NCBI RefSeq assembly: GCF_002224125.1
Contig: NZ_NCSM01000002.1
Location: forward strand, 124,001 to 188,000
Source of the DNA: Streptomyces sp. NBS 14/10
GTDB lineage: Bacteria; Actinomycetota; Actinomycetes; Streptomycetales; Streptomycetaceae
Length of the DNA stretch: 64,000 nt
Direction of reading: 5' to 3'
Part shown: positions 27,001-34,592 of the stretch, in pieces
Position numbering within the stretch: the stretch's first letter is position 1
Layout: each line of letters starts with the position of its first letter
The notes under the pieces: model-generated
Told to the model about the DNA's origin: nothing
Seen by the model: the letters and a program-made list of their open reading frames with translations, nothing else
The model's database searches: none
Program-made: the position numbers and the translations under genes

Positions 27001-27580
27001 ACCGCCGCTGTGCCGTGCGCAGCAGGTCGAAGCGGATGAGCGGGGCGGCGGCCAGGTCGAACCGCGTGGAGACGACGTCGAGGAGCAGTCTGTGGTGTTC
27101 CTCCGGGGTGTCCGCCCGGTGTGTTCCGAACGGCGCCGCACAGTCCTCGTCGATGGTCTGTAACAGACCCTCCGGCGTCTCGGTCAGGGCCGTACGCAGG
27201 ATCTCGTGACGCCGCACGAGATCGTCGGCGGCGCCGCGCAGGGCCGCCTCGTCCAGGTCGCCCCGGAATTCGGTGGCGAAGTACATGTTGTAGACGGACA
27301 GGTCGCTCGCCGTCTGCTCCACCAGCCACAGGCGCTGCTGGGCATAGGACGCGGGGATCGGTTCCCGGCGGTCGACGCGCTGAATGCGGACGCCGCGACG
27401 GTACTGCTCCTCCTCGTACTCGCGGAAGAACCGGAGTATCTCCGCGCGTCGCGTGCGGATGGAGTCCTTGACGGCGTCGGTGAGGGCGCCGTCGGGGCCC
27501 GACACCGACAGCTTCTCGCCGTTGGGCGCGATGCGGATCCCGCGCGCGGACATGTCCTCCAGAAAGCGGGTGACGCTCAC
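24095..27580 (-). CDS. NRPS module docking-C-A-PCP
   Basis: This is a 1161-residue single NRPS module. Residues 1-55 (FLEDMSARGIRIAPNGEKL, then ALTDAVKDSIRTRRAEIL) match the TubC-type N-terminal docking domain that receives chains from an upstream PKS. The condensation domain (about 65-500) has an intact HHVISDG near 203. The adenylation domain (about 520-1010) has IFTSGSTGRPKG, MYGPTETTVW, YRTGDIARW and NQVKVGGYR; by alignment its pocket reads roughly D-I-V-Q-M-G-M-V-W, close to known glycine codes, so Gly is a tentative prediction. The carrier (near 1076) has GGTS. GTG 27580 overlaps the PKS stop (GTGA). A longer frame to 28072 would overlap the PKS gene and is rejected. A gap of 137 bases separates it from the next gene. 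Confidence 0.93.
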   Translation of the reverse strand: MSVTRFLEDMSARGIRIAPNGEKLSVSGPDGALTDAVKDSIRTRRAEILRFFREYEEEQYRRGVRIQRVDRREPIPASYAQQRLWLVEQTASDLSVYNMYFATEFRGDLDEAALRGAADDLVRRHEILRTALTETPEGLLQTIDEDCAAPFGTHRADTPEEHHRLLLDVVSTRFDLAAAPLIRFDLLRTAQRRWTFVVTQHHVISDGWSTGLIKKELSELYAARVAGRSPRLPELSVQYADYAVWEREWLGSDLARRQRAYWRDRLAELPPLLDLVPSRQRQAVQSYRGSALTFRYGRELLDKVRGLCGETGTTLYSTFMAAYSLLLSRMTRQSDIAVGSPLANRPYPALERTLGLFFNTITVRTRVDESSTVRDYLAQTRSSAFDAFAHQDLPFDQVVQATAPERSSSHSPIFQTIFILQTYPGEQFTLPGVHAEAAPTPFYSAQYDLMFKLRENDGGLQGLLVYNDTLFDEADAQRFADCFVRLVERMCEDPDARLADLPLIDPDSSRLIEQWNAGTSRPVPARRVEDELFDRLREDPEQAAVTFRGTVLSRGELARRAESVAAGLRSAGLAPGGRVGVLVPRSPELIAVLLGILRAGLVYVPLDGAAPDGRTTSMLDSAGCVALVTGEVYEGSCPSFAGVRLEAADLLGHPGTAGSPGAAAADTAYVIFTSGSTGRPKGVEVSHANVLNLFTALDAVASPPDPAVWLAVTQVTFDIAVVELLWTVARGVPVVLAETSETLRHTTSDPQGIQAPATIPELIRREGATAMQATPTLLRGVLRLPGAESALGGLRLLMVGGEPLDLTLARQLKDLGIPRVLNMYGPTETTVWSTCWEVPREPDRILVGRPLANTAAHVVDATLGPVPIGMFGELVLAGAGVARGYVGSPGLTAERFPTLPALSAPALSADGRVYRTGDIARWLPSGEIELVGRVDNQVKVGGYRIELEEVEHALNSLAGVAESAVTVQRERERGLLVAHYVPAPGAEIDEAYLRAGLADLLPDQMVPAAFAPCAALPTTSSGKTDRNALPHIRVDTRKQTAKEPANDLEARLLAVWRAVLGDDGIGPADDFFQSGGTSILVAQLLTEVRDRVHEDARIVDLFRYPSVRAYAAHISGTSPAEDPRRGRAPATDARRAARQRRGQQVSRKKQLRADAVRPAID

Positions 27581-30168
27581 AGTTCCACCGTCTCCATCGC
27601 TTCGTCGGTCGGGGCGGTCTGCGTCGCGTAGACACGCAGCGCGGCAAGCTCGCCCTGAACGAGTTCGGACATGCCTTCCAGCGTCTCGGCGTCCAGCAGA
27701 TCGCCGAGCGGGATCCGTACCTCGAACAGCTCGCGGATCCTGGTCATGACCTGGGAGGCGAGCAGTGAGTGCCCGCCGAGGTCGAAGAAGCTGTCCTCGG
27801 GCGCCACCTCGGGAACGCCGAGGACCGTCCGCCAGATGGCGCCCAGTTCGGCCAGGACGTCCTGCGCACCGTCGGAGCGGGAAGTGGTGGCGGCGGTGGT
27901 GCCGGCAGGTACGGGGGTGTGTCCCGCGGTGGCATCCGGCGCCGGAGCGGCCCAATGGCGGGCCTCGTCGAACGGGTAGCCCGGCAGCGGAATCCGGCGT
28001 CCGGCCCCGCGCAGCAGGTGCCAGGACACGTCGGCGCCCCGTTCCCAGCAGTGGGCGACCAGACGCAGCCACTGCTCCCAGCCTGCCGCGCCGTCGAGCA
28101 GGCTGGGGCAGCCCGGCGGGGGAGCGAAGGCTTCTTCTCCGGTCACCGCGGCCCGGGTCATCGTCGGCAGGTGTCCGGTCGGCGGTACCCGGCCGACGGG
28201 GAAACCGGTGCCCGAGGTGAGCGATCGCACCTCGACGGCCAGGGGGGTGGCCGGGCAGGCGGCGAGGTCCCGTTCGATCTCGTCAAGCAGCCGTTCGCAG
28301 ACGCTCAGATCCCCGCCGGGCAGTGACGCCTCCAGAGCCCGGCCGTGACGCTCGGCGCAGCGGAGCGCCACGTCCCAGGGCAGGGCTCCGGCATGGGCGA
28401 ACGCCAGGTACTCGCCGGCGCCCACCGCGGCCACCGCGTCCGGGACGACTCCCCGTGCGGCCAGGGCGTCGAGCAGGCCCCGGGCGGTGTGCGCCGCGAC
28501 CACCGCCCGGGAGGCCCCGGAGCCCGTGTGCTCCAGGGCGCGGCGGAGCTCCGGGATGCGCTCGCCGAGCCGCTCGTCGAGCGGGTACGGGTTCTCGTCC
28601 CCGAGGTCGATCGCCAGCACGAGCCCTTCCGCCGGTGCGGGGACGGGCTTCTCGCGCAGGGCGGTGCCGATCCCCTGGAGGGAGGAGGAGACCCAGGCCC
28701 GGCGCAGTGTGCGGTGGCGGCGGCCCTCTTGGAGGGTGCGGGCGACATCGCCCGGGGCGTGTTCCTTGTGGTCCAGCGTCTCGGCGAGCCGGTCGCAGAG
28801 CCGGTCGAACGACAGCGGCGTATGGGCGGAGAGCGGGAAGATGTGCGGCTCGTCCGGCTCGTCCGGCGCGGACGGTTGTGCGGGCGGCTGTTCCAGCACC
28901 AGGTGGGCGTTGGTGCCGCCGACGCCGAGCGCGGTGACGGCGGCGCGCCGGGGGTGCTCCGTATGCGGCCACGGGTGGCTGCCCACGCTGATGTACAGGC
29001 CGCTGTCCCCCAGGTCGATGAGGGGGTTGAGTTCGTCGTGCCCCACCGTCGCGGGCACCGTGCCTTCACGGACGGCGAGTACGGCCTTGATGAGCCCGGC
29101 CATGCCGGCGGCGGCGTCCAGATGCCCCAGGGACGACTTCACGGCACCGATGGCACAGGGGGTGGTGGCACCCAGCTGTTCCCGGGCCTCGCGGAGCGCC
29201 GCGAGTTCCACGGGGTCCCCGAGGGAGGTGCCGGTGCCGTGTGCCTCGACGTACCCCACGGTCGCCGGGTCGATACCCGCGTCGGTGAGCGCCGCGATGA
29301 CGACGTCGCGCTGTCCGCGCACGCTCGGCGCGGCGAAACTCTGCCGGTCCGCCCCGTCGTTGTTGAGGGCGGAGCCACGGATGACGGCGTGGACGGTGTC
29401 GCCGTCGCGCAGGGCGTCGTCCAGGCGCTTGAGGACGACGATTCCCGCGCCGCTTCCGGGTACGGTGCCCGCTGCCGCGCTGTCGAACGGGCGCAGCCGA
29501 CCGTCCGGGGACATGACGGAGCCGTCGAGCGCTCGATAGCCGTGGTGCTGTGGCAGCTGTACGGACACCGCGCCCGCCAGGGCGAGTTCGCACTCGCCCG
29601 CCAACAGGGCGCGCCTGGCCAGGTGGACCGCGGTGAGCGACGTGGAGCACAGGCTGCTGATGAAGACGCTCGGCCCTCGCAGGTCGAGATGGTAGGAGAC
29701 GCGCAGGGGCAGCGCGGCGGGGGCGTCGGACATGGACCGGTGGGTCCGGGCGCCGCTGTCCGGTCTTGGCAGCATCGCCGCGTAACGGTTCTCGCCGGAG
29801 CCGCAGAACACCCCGACCCTGCGGTCCTCGCCGCCCGCCCACCCCGCGTGCTCCAGGGCGTGCACCGCTTCCTGTAAGAAGAGGCGGTGCTGCGGATCCA
29901 TGGCGGCCGCCTCGGCGGGCGGGATCCCGAAGTAGGCGGCGTCGAACATCTCCACGTCTTCGAGCGCCCCGGCCACCGGAACGTAACTCGGGTCGGTGAG
30001 CACGCCCTGGGGGACGCCCTTCGCCGCGAGTTCGTCGGCCGTCAGCGGCACCAGGGACGTCGTCCCCTTCATGAGCGCGTTCCAGTACTCCTCGGTGTCA
30101 CGGGCGCCGGGGAAACGGCAAGCCATCCCGACCACCGCTATGAGCTGGCTCTCCTGCGCAAGGGTCAT
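27577..30168 (-). CDS. Type I PKS module KS-AT(dead)-ACP
   Basis: This is an 863-residue PKS module. The KS (about 8-425) is intact, with Cys in SSLCSTSL near 171, EAHGTGT near 308 and SSLGHLDAAAG near 349. The region between KS and ACP (about 430-745) is a shortened AT: ARGVVPDAVAAV followed by GAGEYLAFAHAGAL near 584 aligns with the GHSLGEY motif of active ATs, but the serine is Gly and the His is Val. It ends in YPFDEARHW. The ACP is near 800 (LGGHSLLAS). No KR, DH or ER is present, so the beta-keto group should persist unless changed in trans. ATG 30168 is preferred to ATG 30174: GGAGG abuts the latter but stands 6 bases from the former. Confidence 0.93.
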   Translation of the reverse strand: MTLAQESQLIAVVGMACRFPGARDTEEYWNALMKGTTSLVPLTADELAAKGVPQGVLTDPSYVPVAGALEDVEMFDAAYFGIPPAEAAAMDPQHRLFLQEAVHALEHAGWAGGEDRRVGVFCGSGENRYAAMLPRPDSGARTHRSMSDAPAALPLRVSYHLDLRGPSVFISSLCSTSLTAVHLARRALLAGECELALAGAVSVQLPQHHGYRALDGSVMSPDGRLRPFDSAAAGTVPGSGAGIVVLKRLDDALRDGDTVHAVIRGSALNNDGADRQSFAAPSVRGQRDVVIAALTDAGIDPATVGYVEAHGTGTSLGDPVELAALREAREQLGATTPCAIGAVKSSLGHLDAAAGMAGLIKAVLAVREGTVPATVGHDELNPLIDLGDSGLYISVGSHPWPHTEHPRRAAVTALGVGGTNAHLVLEQPPAQPSAPDEPDEPHIFPLSAHTPLSFDRLCDRLAETLDHKEHAPGDVARTLQEGRRHRTLRRAWVSSSLQGIGTALREKPVPAPAEGLVLAIDLGDENPYPLDERLGERIPELRRALEHTGSGASRAVVAAHTARGLLDALAARGVVPDAVAAVGAGEYLAFAHAGALPWDVALRCAERHGRALEASLPGGDLSVCERLLDEIERDLAACPATPLAVEVRSLTSGTGFPVGRVPPTGHLPTMTRAAVTGEEAFAPPPGCPSLLDGAAGWEQWLRLVAHCWERGADVSWHLLRGAGRRIPLPGYPFDEARHWAAPAPDATAGHTPVPAGTTAATTSRSDGAQDVLAELGAIWRTVLGVPEVAPEDSFFDLGGHSLLASQVMTRIRELFEVRIPLGDLLDAETLEGMSELVQGELAALRVYATQTAPTDEAMETVEL

Positions 30169-30170
30169 GC

Positions 30171-33100
30171 TCATCCTCCGTCGTTCTCCGAGCCACTCAG
30201 CGAGCGGGCGACAGCGGCAACGGTCGGGTACTTGAACAGGTCCGTCACCGACAGGCCGGGCGCGATCTCCGTCCTGAGCCGGCGATGCAGCTGAATCAGG
30301 GTCAGTGAGCTGCCCCCGAGCTGGAACAGGCTCACGTCACGGGGCACCCGGTCGGGTTCCGTGCTCAGGACCTCCGCCCACAGCGCGGCGAGCCGCCGTT
30401 CGAGGCCGGTACGCGGTTCGCTGTGCGCCGACGGGGCCGCTCCCGCCTCGGGCAGCGGCAGCGCTCGTATGTCCACCTTTCCGGTGGCGGTGAGCGGCAG
30501 CTCCGCCAGCCGTACGAAGTGGGTGGGCAGATGCTCCGGGGGCAGCCGGTCGGCGAGGTGTCCGCGGAGGTCGGCGAGGACGTCGTCCGGTTCGCAGACG
30601 ACGTAGGCGAGCAGGGAGTCCGGGAGCTCGGGGCGGACCGTCACGACGGCGTCCTGGACTCCGGGGTGCCCGAGCAGCAGGTTACGTATCCCGTCCAGTT
30701 CCACCCGCAGTCCGCGGAGCTTCGCCTGCCCGTCGTCGCGCCCGTGGAACTCGAGCAGGCCGTCCTCGGTGAAGCGGGCGAGGTCACCCGTCCGGTAGAG
30801 CAACGCGCCGGGGTCCTCGCCGAACCGGTGCGGTACGAACCGTTCGGCGGTCAGTTCGGCGCGGTTGGCGTATCCGAGAGCCAGCGGGAGCCCGCCGAGG
30901 CAGAGCTCCCCCACGAAGGTCGGGGGCAGCAACTGCCCGCCGGACCCGAGTACATAGGCCTGGCCCCCGGGAATGGGACGGCCGATGGGCACCGCGGCTT
31001 CCGGCTCGGCGCCGGAGCGGCACACATGGGACGTCGCGTCGCAGCCCGCTTCGGTCGGCCCGTACAGGTTGGTGACCTGGGCATGACATCCCTTGCTCAC
31101 GGCTTTCACGACCCAGGAGTCGAGGGCCTCTCCACCGGCGAATATCCAGCGCAGCGCGGGGAGGCCGCCCCATCCCCCCTCCGCCAGCAGGGCCTTGAGC
31201 AGGGTGGGGACGAACTGCGCCACGGTCACCGCGTGGCGCCGCATCTCGCCGAGCATGGCCGCCGGGTCCCGGTGCGCGCCCGGAGGCGCCACCACCAGCG
31301 TGGCGCCCACGGTGAGCGGGGCGAGGTACTCCCACACCGACGCGTCGAAGATGGGCGGCGTCTTGAAGTAGAAGCGGTCCTCCGGGCGGAAGCCGAACTC
31401 GTCCCGCTTCCACCGGAGGTTGTTGGTCAGCGCACGGTGCGGGACGACGACCGCCTTGGGCAGCCCGGTGCTTCCGGACGTCGTGATGACGTACGCGGGG
31501 GCCTCGGCGTCCACCGGCCGGTCTTCGAACCCATCGCCTGGGGCAGCGGCTTCGGCGGCGTCCAGGCCGAGCGGCTTCACCCCGGGCGGCAGAGCGTCGA
31601 GTCCGGCAAGGCTCGGCGCGATCACGGCCGCCGCTCCCGCGTCGGACAGGACGAAGGCGCGGCGGCGCGGCGGCTGTTCCATGTCGACGGGGAGGAAGGC
31701 CAGGCCGCATCGGAGCACGGCCAGGGCCGCCTCGACGAACCGGGCCGACCTCGGCAAGCAGAGCGCGACGACGCTCCCCGAGGGGAGGCCGAGGGCCGTG
31801 ATACGGGCGGCAAGGGACCGGGAGGCCCGTTCCAGTTCCCCGTAGGTGACCTCGTGCCCCTCGTCGATCAGGGCGACCTTCTCGGGGGCGGCGGTGGCCT
31901 GACGCAGGAAGGACTCCGGGACGTGCGGCGAGGCCGGCTCGCCGGGCGGCGCGTTCCAGGTGTCCAGCACCAGGGAGCGGTCGGCCTCGGTGATGAGCTC
32001 CACTTCCCGCGCGGCGCCGTCCCAGCCGTCGAGGATCTGGCCGAGCACGGTTTCCCATGCGCGGGCCAGCCGCTGTGCGGTGGCCGGGGCGTACACGTCG
32101 GGGTCGAAGTCCAGCCGCCCGGTGATTTCGGTGCCGCTGATGTTGATGGCCAGTAGCAGCTCCGACTTGCCGTCACGCGGGATCAGCGGGATGCGCTCCA
32201 CAGCCAGCCCGCGCAACCGGGGGTCTGTGCCCAGTTCGTTGACGGACAGCATGGCCGGGAGGGCCGCACCGCCACCGGAGATCACCCGCATACGGGCCCA
32301 TAGCTTCTCCAGGGACTCTCCCTGATGCTCCAGGCAGGTGAAGAGCGATTCCTGAACCTCCCGGACGTACTCCTGAAGGCTTGTTTCAGCCTGCGGAGGG
32401 CAGCGGAAGAGCATCATGTCCGTAAACAGTCCCACCACCCCGTCGAATTCGGTGCGTCGCCAGTCGACAGCCGGATAGGAGACGACGACGTCATCGGAGC
32501 GGAGGAAGTGCTGAAGCGTCAGGGAGTAAGCGGACAGCAGCACTGAGAAGGGGGTCACCCGCCGGCGTTCGACGAGCTCGAAGAAATCCGCCCGAAAGGA
32601 CAGCGGGCAGGAGGAGTGGCGAATGGGCGAATCATTGCCGTACGGGCGCTTGCGTGGTGCGGACGCGAGTACGTCCATGCCCTCCAGGTATTTCTCCCAG
32701 AAGTCGGTGTGTTCCCGCTCTTCGGGGAGATTCGTCCACTCCTGCTGCTGGCGGACGTAGGCGAAATAGGGCGACTCGTCAATAGCCGCATCCGCCGGGA
32801 GGCGGCCGTCGAGGGCATCGGTATAGGCCTGGCCCAATTCCTCGATGATCAGGCCGACCGAAGGTGCGTCCACCGTGATGTGGTCGAACACCATGAGGAG
32901 AACGGCGTCCTGCGGGGACAGCCGGAACAAGTCGGCTCGCACACGGCACGCGGTTTCCCCGGAGAACGGCTCCGAAGCGGCTGCGGTGAGCCGTTCCCGC
33001 AGCTCATCGGCTGTCACCTGGTGTACGTCCAGGACGCGGTCCGGCGTGGGACGTACGCTCTGGCGAAGTTCGCCGCTCGATAACTGATGAATCGCCACAC

Positions 33101-33278
33101 GCAGCGCGGGGTGCCGGTCCAGCACCGACCGGACGGCCGCGGCGAGCTCCTTCTCGGCGACGTGACCTGAAAGGCGGTAGGCCACGGGGACATGGTAGGA
33201 GTCCCCGCCGGGCTGGAGTTGCTGCGACGTCCAGACGGTCTGCTGCTGCCGGGACAGCGGATGCCCGGCGGAATTCAC
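30171..33278 (-). CDS. NRPS module C-A-PCP, first on the assembly line
   Basis: This is a 1035-residue NRPS module whose gene is the first of the cotranscribed synthase genes. The condensation domain (about 5-430) carries DHITVDAPS near 134, so the first of the paired catalytic-motif histidines is Asp and the closing Gly is Ala; the catalytic second His remains. The adenylation domain (about 450-930) has TTSGSTGLPKA near 602, NLYGPTEAGCDAT, YRTGDLARF and the A10 Lys in TATGKVD. The PTExxxD pattern is shared with Ser- and diamino-acid-type pockets, but I do not assign a residue. The carrier (near 988) has LGGSSLT. GTG 33278 follows AGGG by about 7 bases. A leading C domain implies an acyl or aminoacyl starter delivered in trans. 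Confidence 0.92.
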   Translation of the reverse strand: MNSAGHPLSRQQQTVWTSQQLQPGGDSYHVPVAYRLSGHVAEKELAAAVRSVLDRHPALRVAIHQLSSGELRQSVRPTPDRVLDVHQVTADELRERLTAAASEPFSGETACRVRADLFRLSPQDAVLLMVFDHITVDAPSVGLIIEELGQAYTDALDGRLPADAAIDESPYFAYVRQQQEWTNLPEEREHTDFWEKYLEGMDVLASAPRKRPYGNDSPIRHSSCPLSFRADFFELVERRRVTPFSVLLSAYSLTLQHFLRSDDVVVSYPAVDWRRTEFDGVVGLFTDMMLFRCPPQAETSLQEYVREVQESLFTCLEHQGESLEKLWARMRVISGGGAALPAMLSVNELGTDPRLRGLAVERIPLIPRDGKSELLLAINISGTEITGRLDFDPDVYAPATAQRLARAWETVLGQILDGWDGAAREVELITEADRSLVLDTWNAPPGEPASPHVPESFLRQATAAPEKVALIDEGHEVTYGELERASRSLAARITALGLPSGSVVALCLPRSARFVEAALAVLRCGLAFLPVDMEQPPRRRAFVLSDAGAAAVIAPSLAGLDALPPGVKPLGLDAAEAAAPGDGFEDRPVDAEAPAYVITTSGSTGLPKAVVVPHRALTNNLRWKRDEFGFRPEDRFYFKTPPIFDASVWEYLAPLTVGATLVVAPPGAHRDPAAMLGEMRRHAVTVAQFVPTLLKALLAEGGWGGLPALRWIFAGGEALDSWVVKAVSKGCHAQVTNLYGPTEAGCDATSHVCRSGAEPEAAVPIGRPIPGGQAYVLGSGGQLLPPTFVGELCLGGLPLALGYANRAELTAERFVPHRFGEDPGALLYRTGDLARFTEDGLLEFHGRDDGQAKLRGLRVELDGIRNLLLGHPGVQDAVVTVRPELPDSLLAYVVCEPDDVLADLRGHLADRLPPEHLPTHFVRLAELPLTATGKVDIRALPLPEAGAAPSAHSEPRTGLERRLAALWAEVLSTEPDRVPRDVSLFQLGGSSLTLIQLHRRLRTEIAPGLSVTDLFKYPTVAAVARSLSGSENDGG

Positions 33279-33617
33279 AGAGTCACCCTGGAGAGGTGCT
33301 GGAATGCGAGATGTCCAGGTTTCCCTGAGCTTGCGTGAATATCAGCGGCGATATGCCTCAAAACCGGCGATCCGCTGGATCTGGAAGCGCGTATCTGAAT
33401 CAATAGATGACCCACTATTGCCCCCTCGTAACCGAGTTCCCCGTGAGCAATTCTTCTAACAGAAGATCGCAGTGAGTTTGCGACACATGGCGTCGCGCCG
33501 ACCAGAGCTGTCGCGTTTTTGTGATGCAGGTCACGCGCTTGGGGGTGTGGATTGAGGAGCGTACCGCCTTGTTGCCCGCTTTGGTGTGCATGATGTCGGC
33601 CGTGACTCTTGGCGATA
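33279..33617. other. Intergenic region upstream of the NRPS-PKS genes with two inverted repeats
   Basis: This 339-base gap between the ROK kinase 3' end and the first NRPS start is the only sizeable non-coding stretch beside the synthase genes and must carry their promoter. It holds CAATAG/CTATTG (33401-33406 and 33415-33420, 8-base loop) and TCTTCT/AGAAGA (33452-33457 and 33461-33466, 3-base gap). These are candidate operators or leader hairpins. The base composition is less GC-rich than in the genes. No convincing separate gene is seen. Confidence 0.5.
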
Positions 33618-34592
33618 TTAAGTCTGGCGTGGCTGATTTTCATCGAGCCTCTCGACTCGGCAGTTGGCCGTGCGAATCGCCGTCGTCTCCAGGCGGGCGC
33701 GGGCGGCGGCGCCCACCGGTACGGCATCGGCGCCGAGTTGGGCACGGACCAGGCGGACCGGGTGACCACTGACCGGGGGCTCCTCGGCGAGCTCGGCCCG
33801 TACGACGGGCTCGAGAAGGTGCCAGGCACGGCTGACGCCGCCACCGATCACCACCGTGGTGATGTCCACCAGGCCGGCTGTCATGACGACCGCCCGCGCG
33901 AGCCCGGCGCCGGCGGCGCGGTACACCTCCAGGGCGTCCTCGTCGCCGTACGCGGCCGCGTCGGCGACCTCTCGCGCGGTGAGCCGGCGGCCGGTGCGCT
34001 CGGAGAATCGGGCCGCGATGGAACGGCCGGAGGCCAAGGTCTCCAGGTGGCCACGTCCCCCGCAGGTACAGGGCAGGTCGCCGAACCCGGGGATGTGCCC
34101 GATCTCGCCGGCCGCGCCGTGCGGGCCGGCGAAGAGCCGGCCGCCCGTCCAGAGCGCGCCGCCCACGCCCGTGCCCAGCGCGATGCCGAGAACATCGGGC
34201 TCGCCCCGTACCGCGCCGCCCGACACCTCCCCGCGCAGGAACGCGTTGACGTCGTTGTCGAGGAACGCGGGAACGCCCAGGGCGTCCTCCACGGCGGCGG
34301 TGACGGGGAAGCCCGACCAGCCGCTGAAGGAGTCGCTGGCCACCAGGATGCGGCCCGCGGCGGTGTCCACCACCCCGGCCGCGCCGACGCCGGCGCCGAT
34401 CAGCCGGCCGGGCGTACGCCGCAACAGCGGTGCCAGTACACCGAGCGCGGCGTCCATCATGGCCTGCCCGCCGGAGGCCGCCGGAGTGGTCGTTCCGGCC
34501 CGGTCGAGCACCGTGAGGTCGTCGTCGCACAGCACCACCTGGGTCGTGGTCCCGCCGATGTCCACGCCGGCGAACAAGGGGCGGTCGTTCAC
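33618..34592 (-). CDS. ROK-family sugar kinase
   Basis: This is a 324-residue member of the ROK (repressor, ORF, kinase) family without a DNA-binding domain, so probably a glucose-, N-acetylglucosamine- or related sugar kinase. It has the ATP phosphate loop VDIGGTTTQVV (residues 10-20), the catalytic Asp in FLDNDVNAF near 112, the GTGVGGALW loop near 143, and the zinc site GHIPGFGDLPCTCGGRGHLE, where the last cysteine of the usual CxCGxxGC is His. Its start overlaps the stop of the double ATPase gene by 4 bases. It is the last gene of the importer operon, implying that the imported compound contains or yields a sugar. Confidence 0.88.
   Translation of the reverse strand: MNDRPLFAGVDIGGTTTQVVLCDDDLTVLDRAGTTTPAASGGQAMMDAALGVLAPLLRRTPGRLIGAGVGAAGVVDTAAGRILVASDSFSGWSGFPVTAAVEDALGVPAFLDNDVNAFLRGEVSGGAVRGEPDVLGIALGTGVGGALWTGGRLFAGPHGAAGEIGHIPGFGDLPCTCGGRGHLETLASGRSIAARFSERTGRRLTAREVADAAAYGDEDALEVYRAAGAGLARAVVMTAGLVDITTVVIGGGVSRAWHLLEPVVRAELAEEPPVSGHPVRLVRAQLGADAVPVGAAARARLETTAIRTANCRVERLDENQPRQT

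Noticed and set aside
27581..28072. Longer N terminus for the middle NRPS
   Set aside because: The extra 164 residues overlap the ACP of the upstream PKS and are Arg/Pro shadow. GTG 27580 starts directly before the docking domain.
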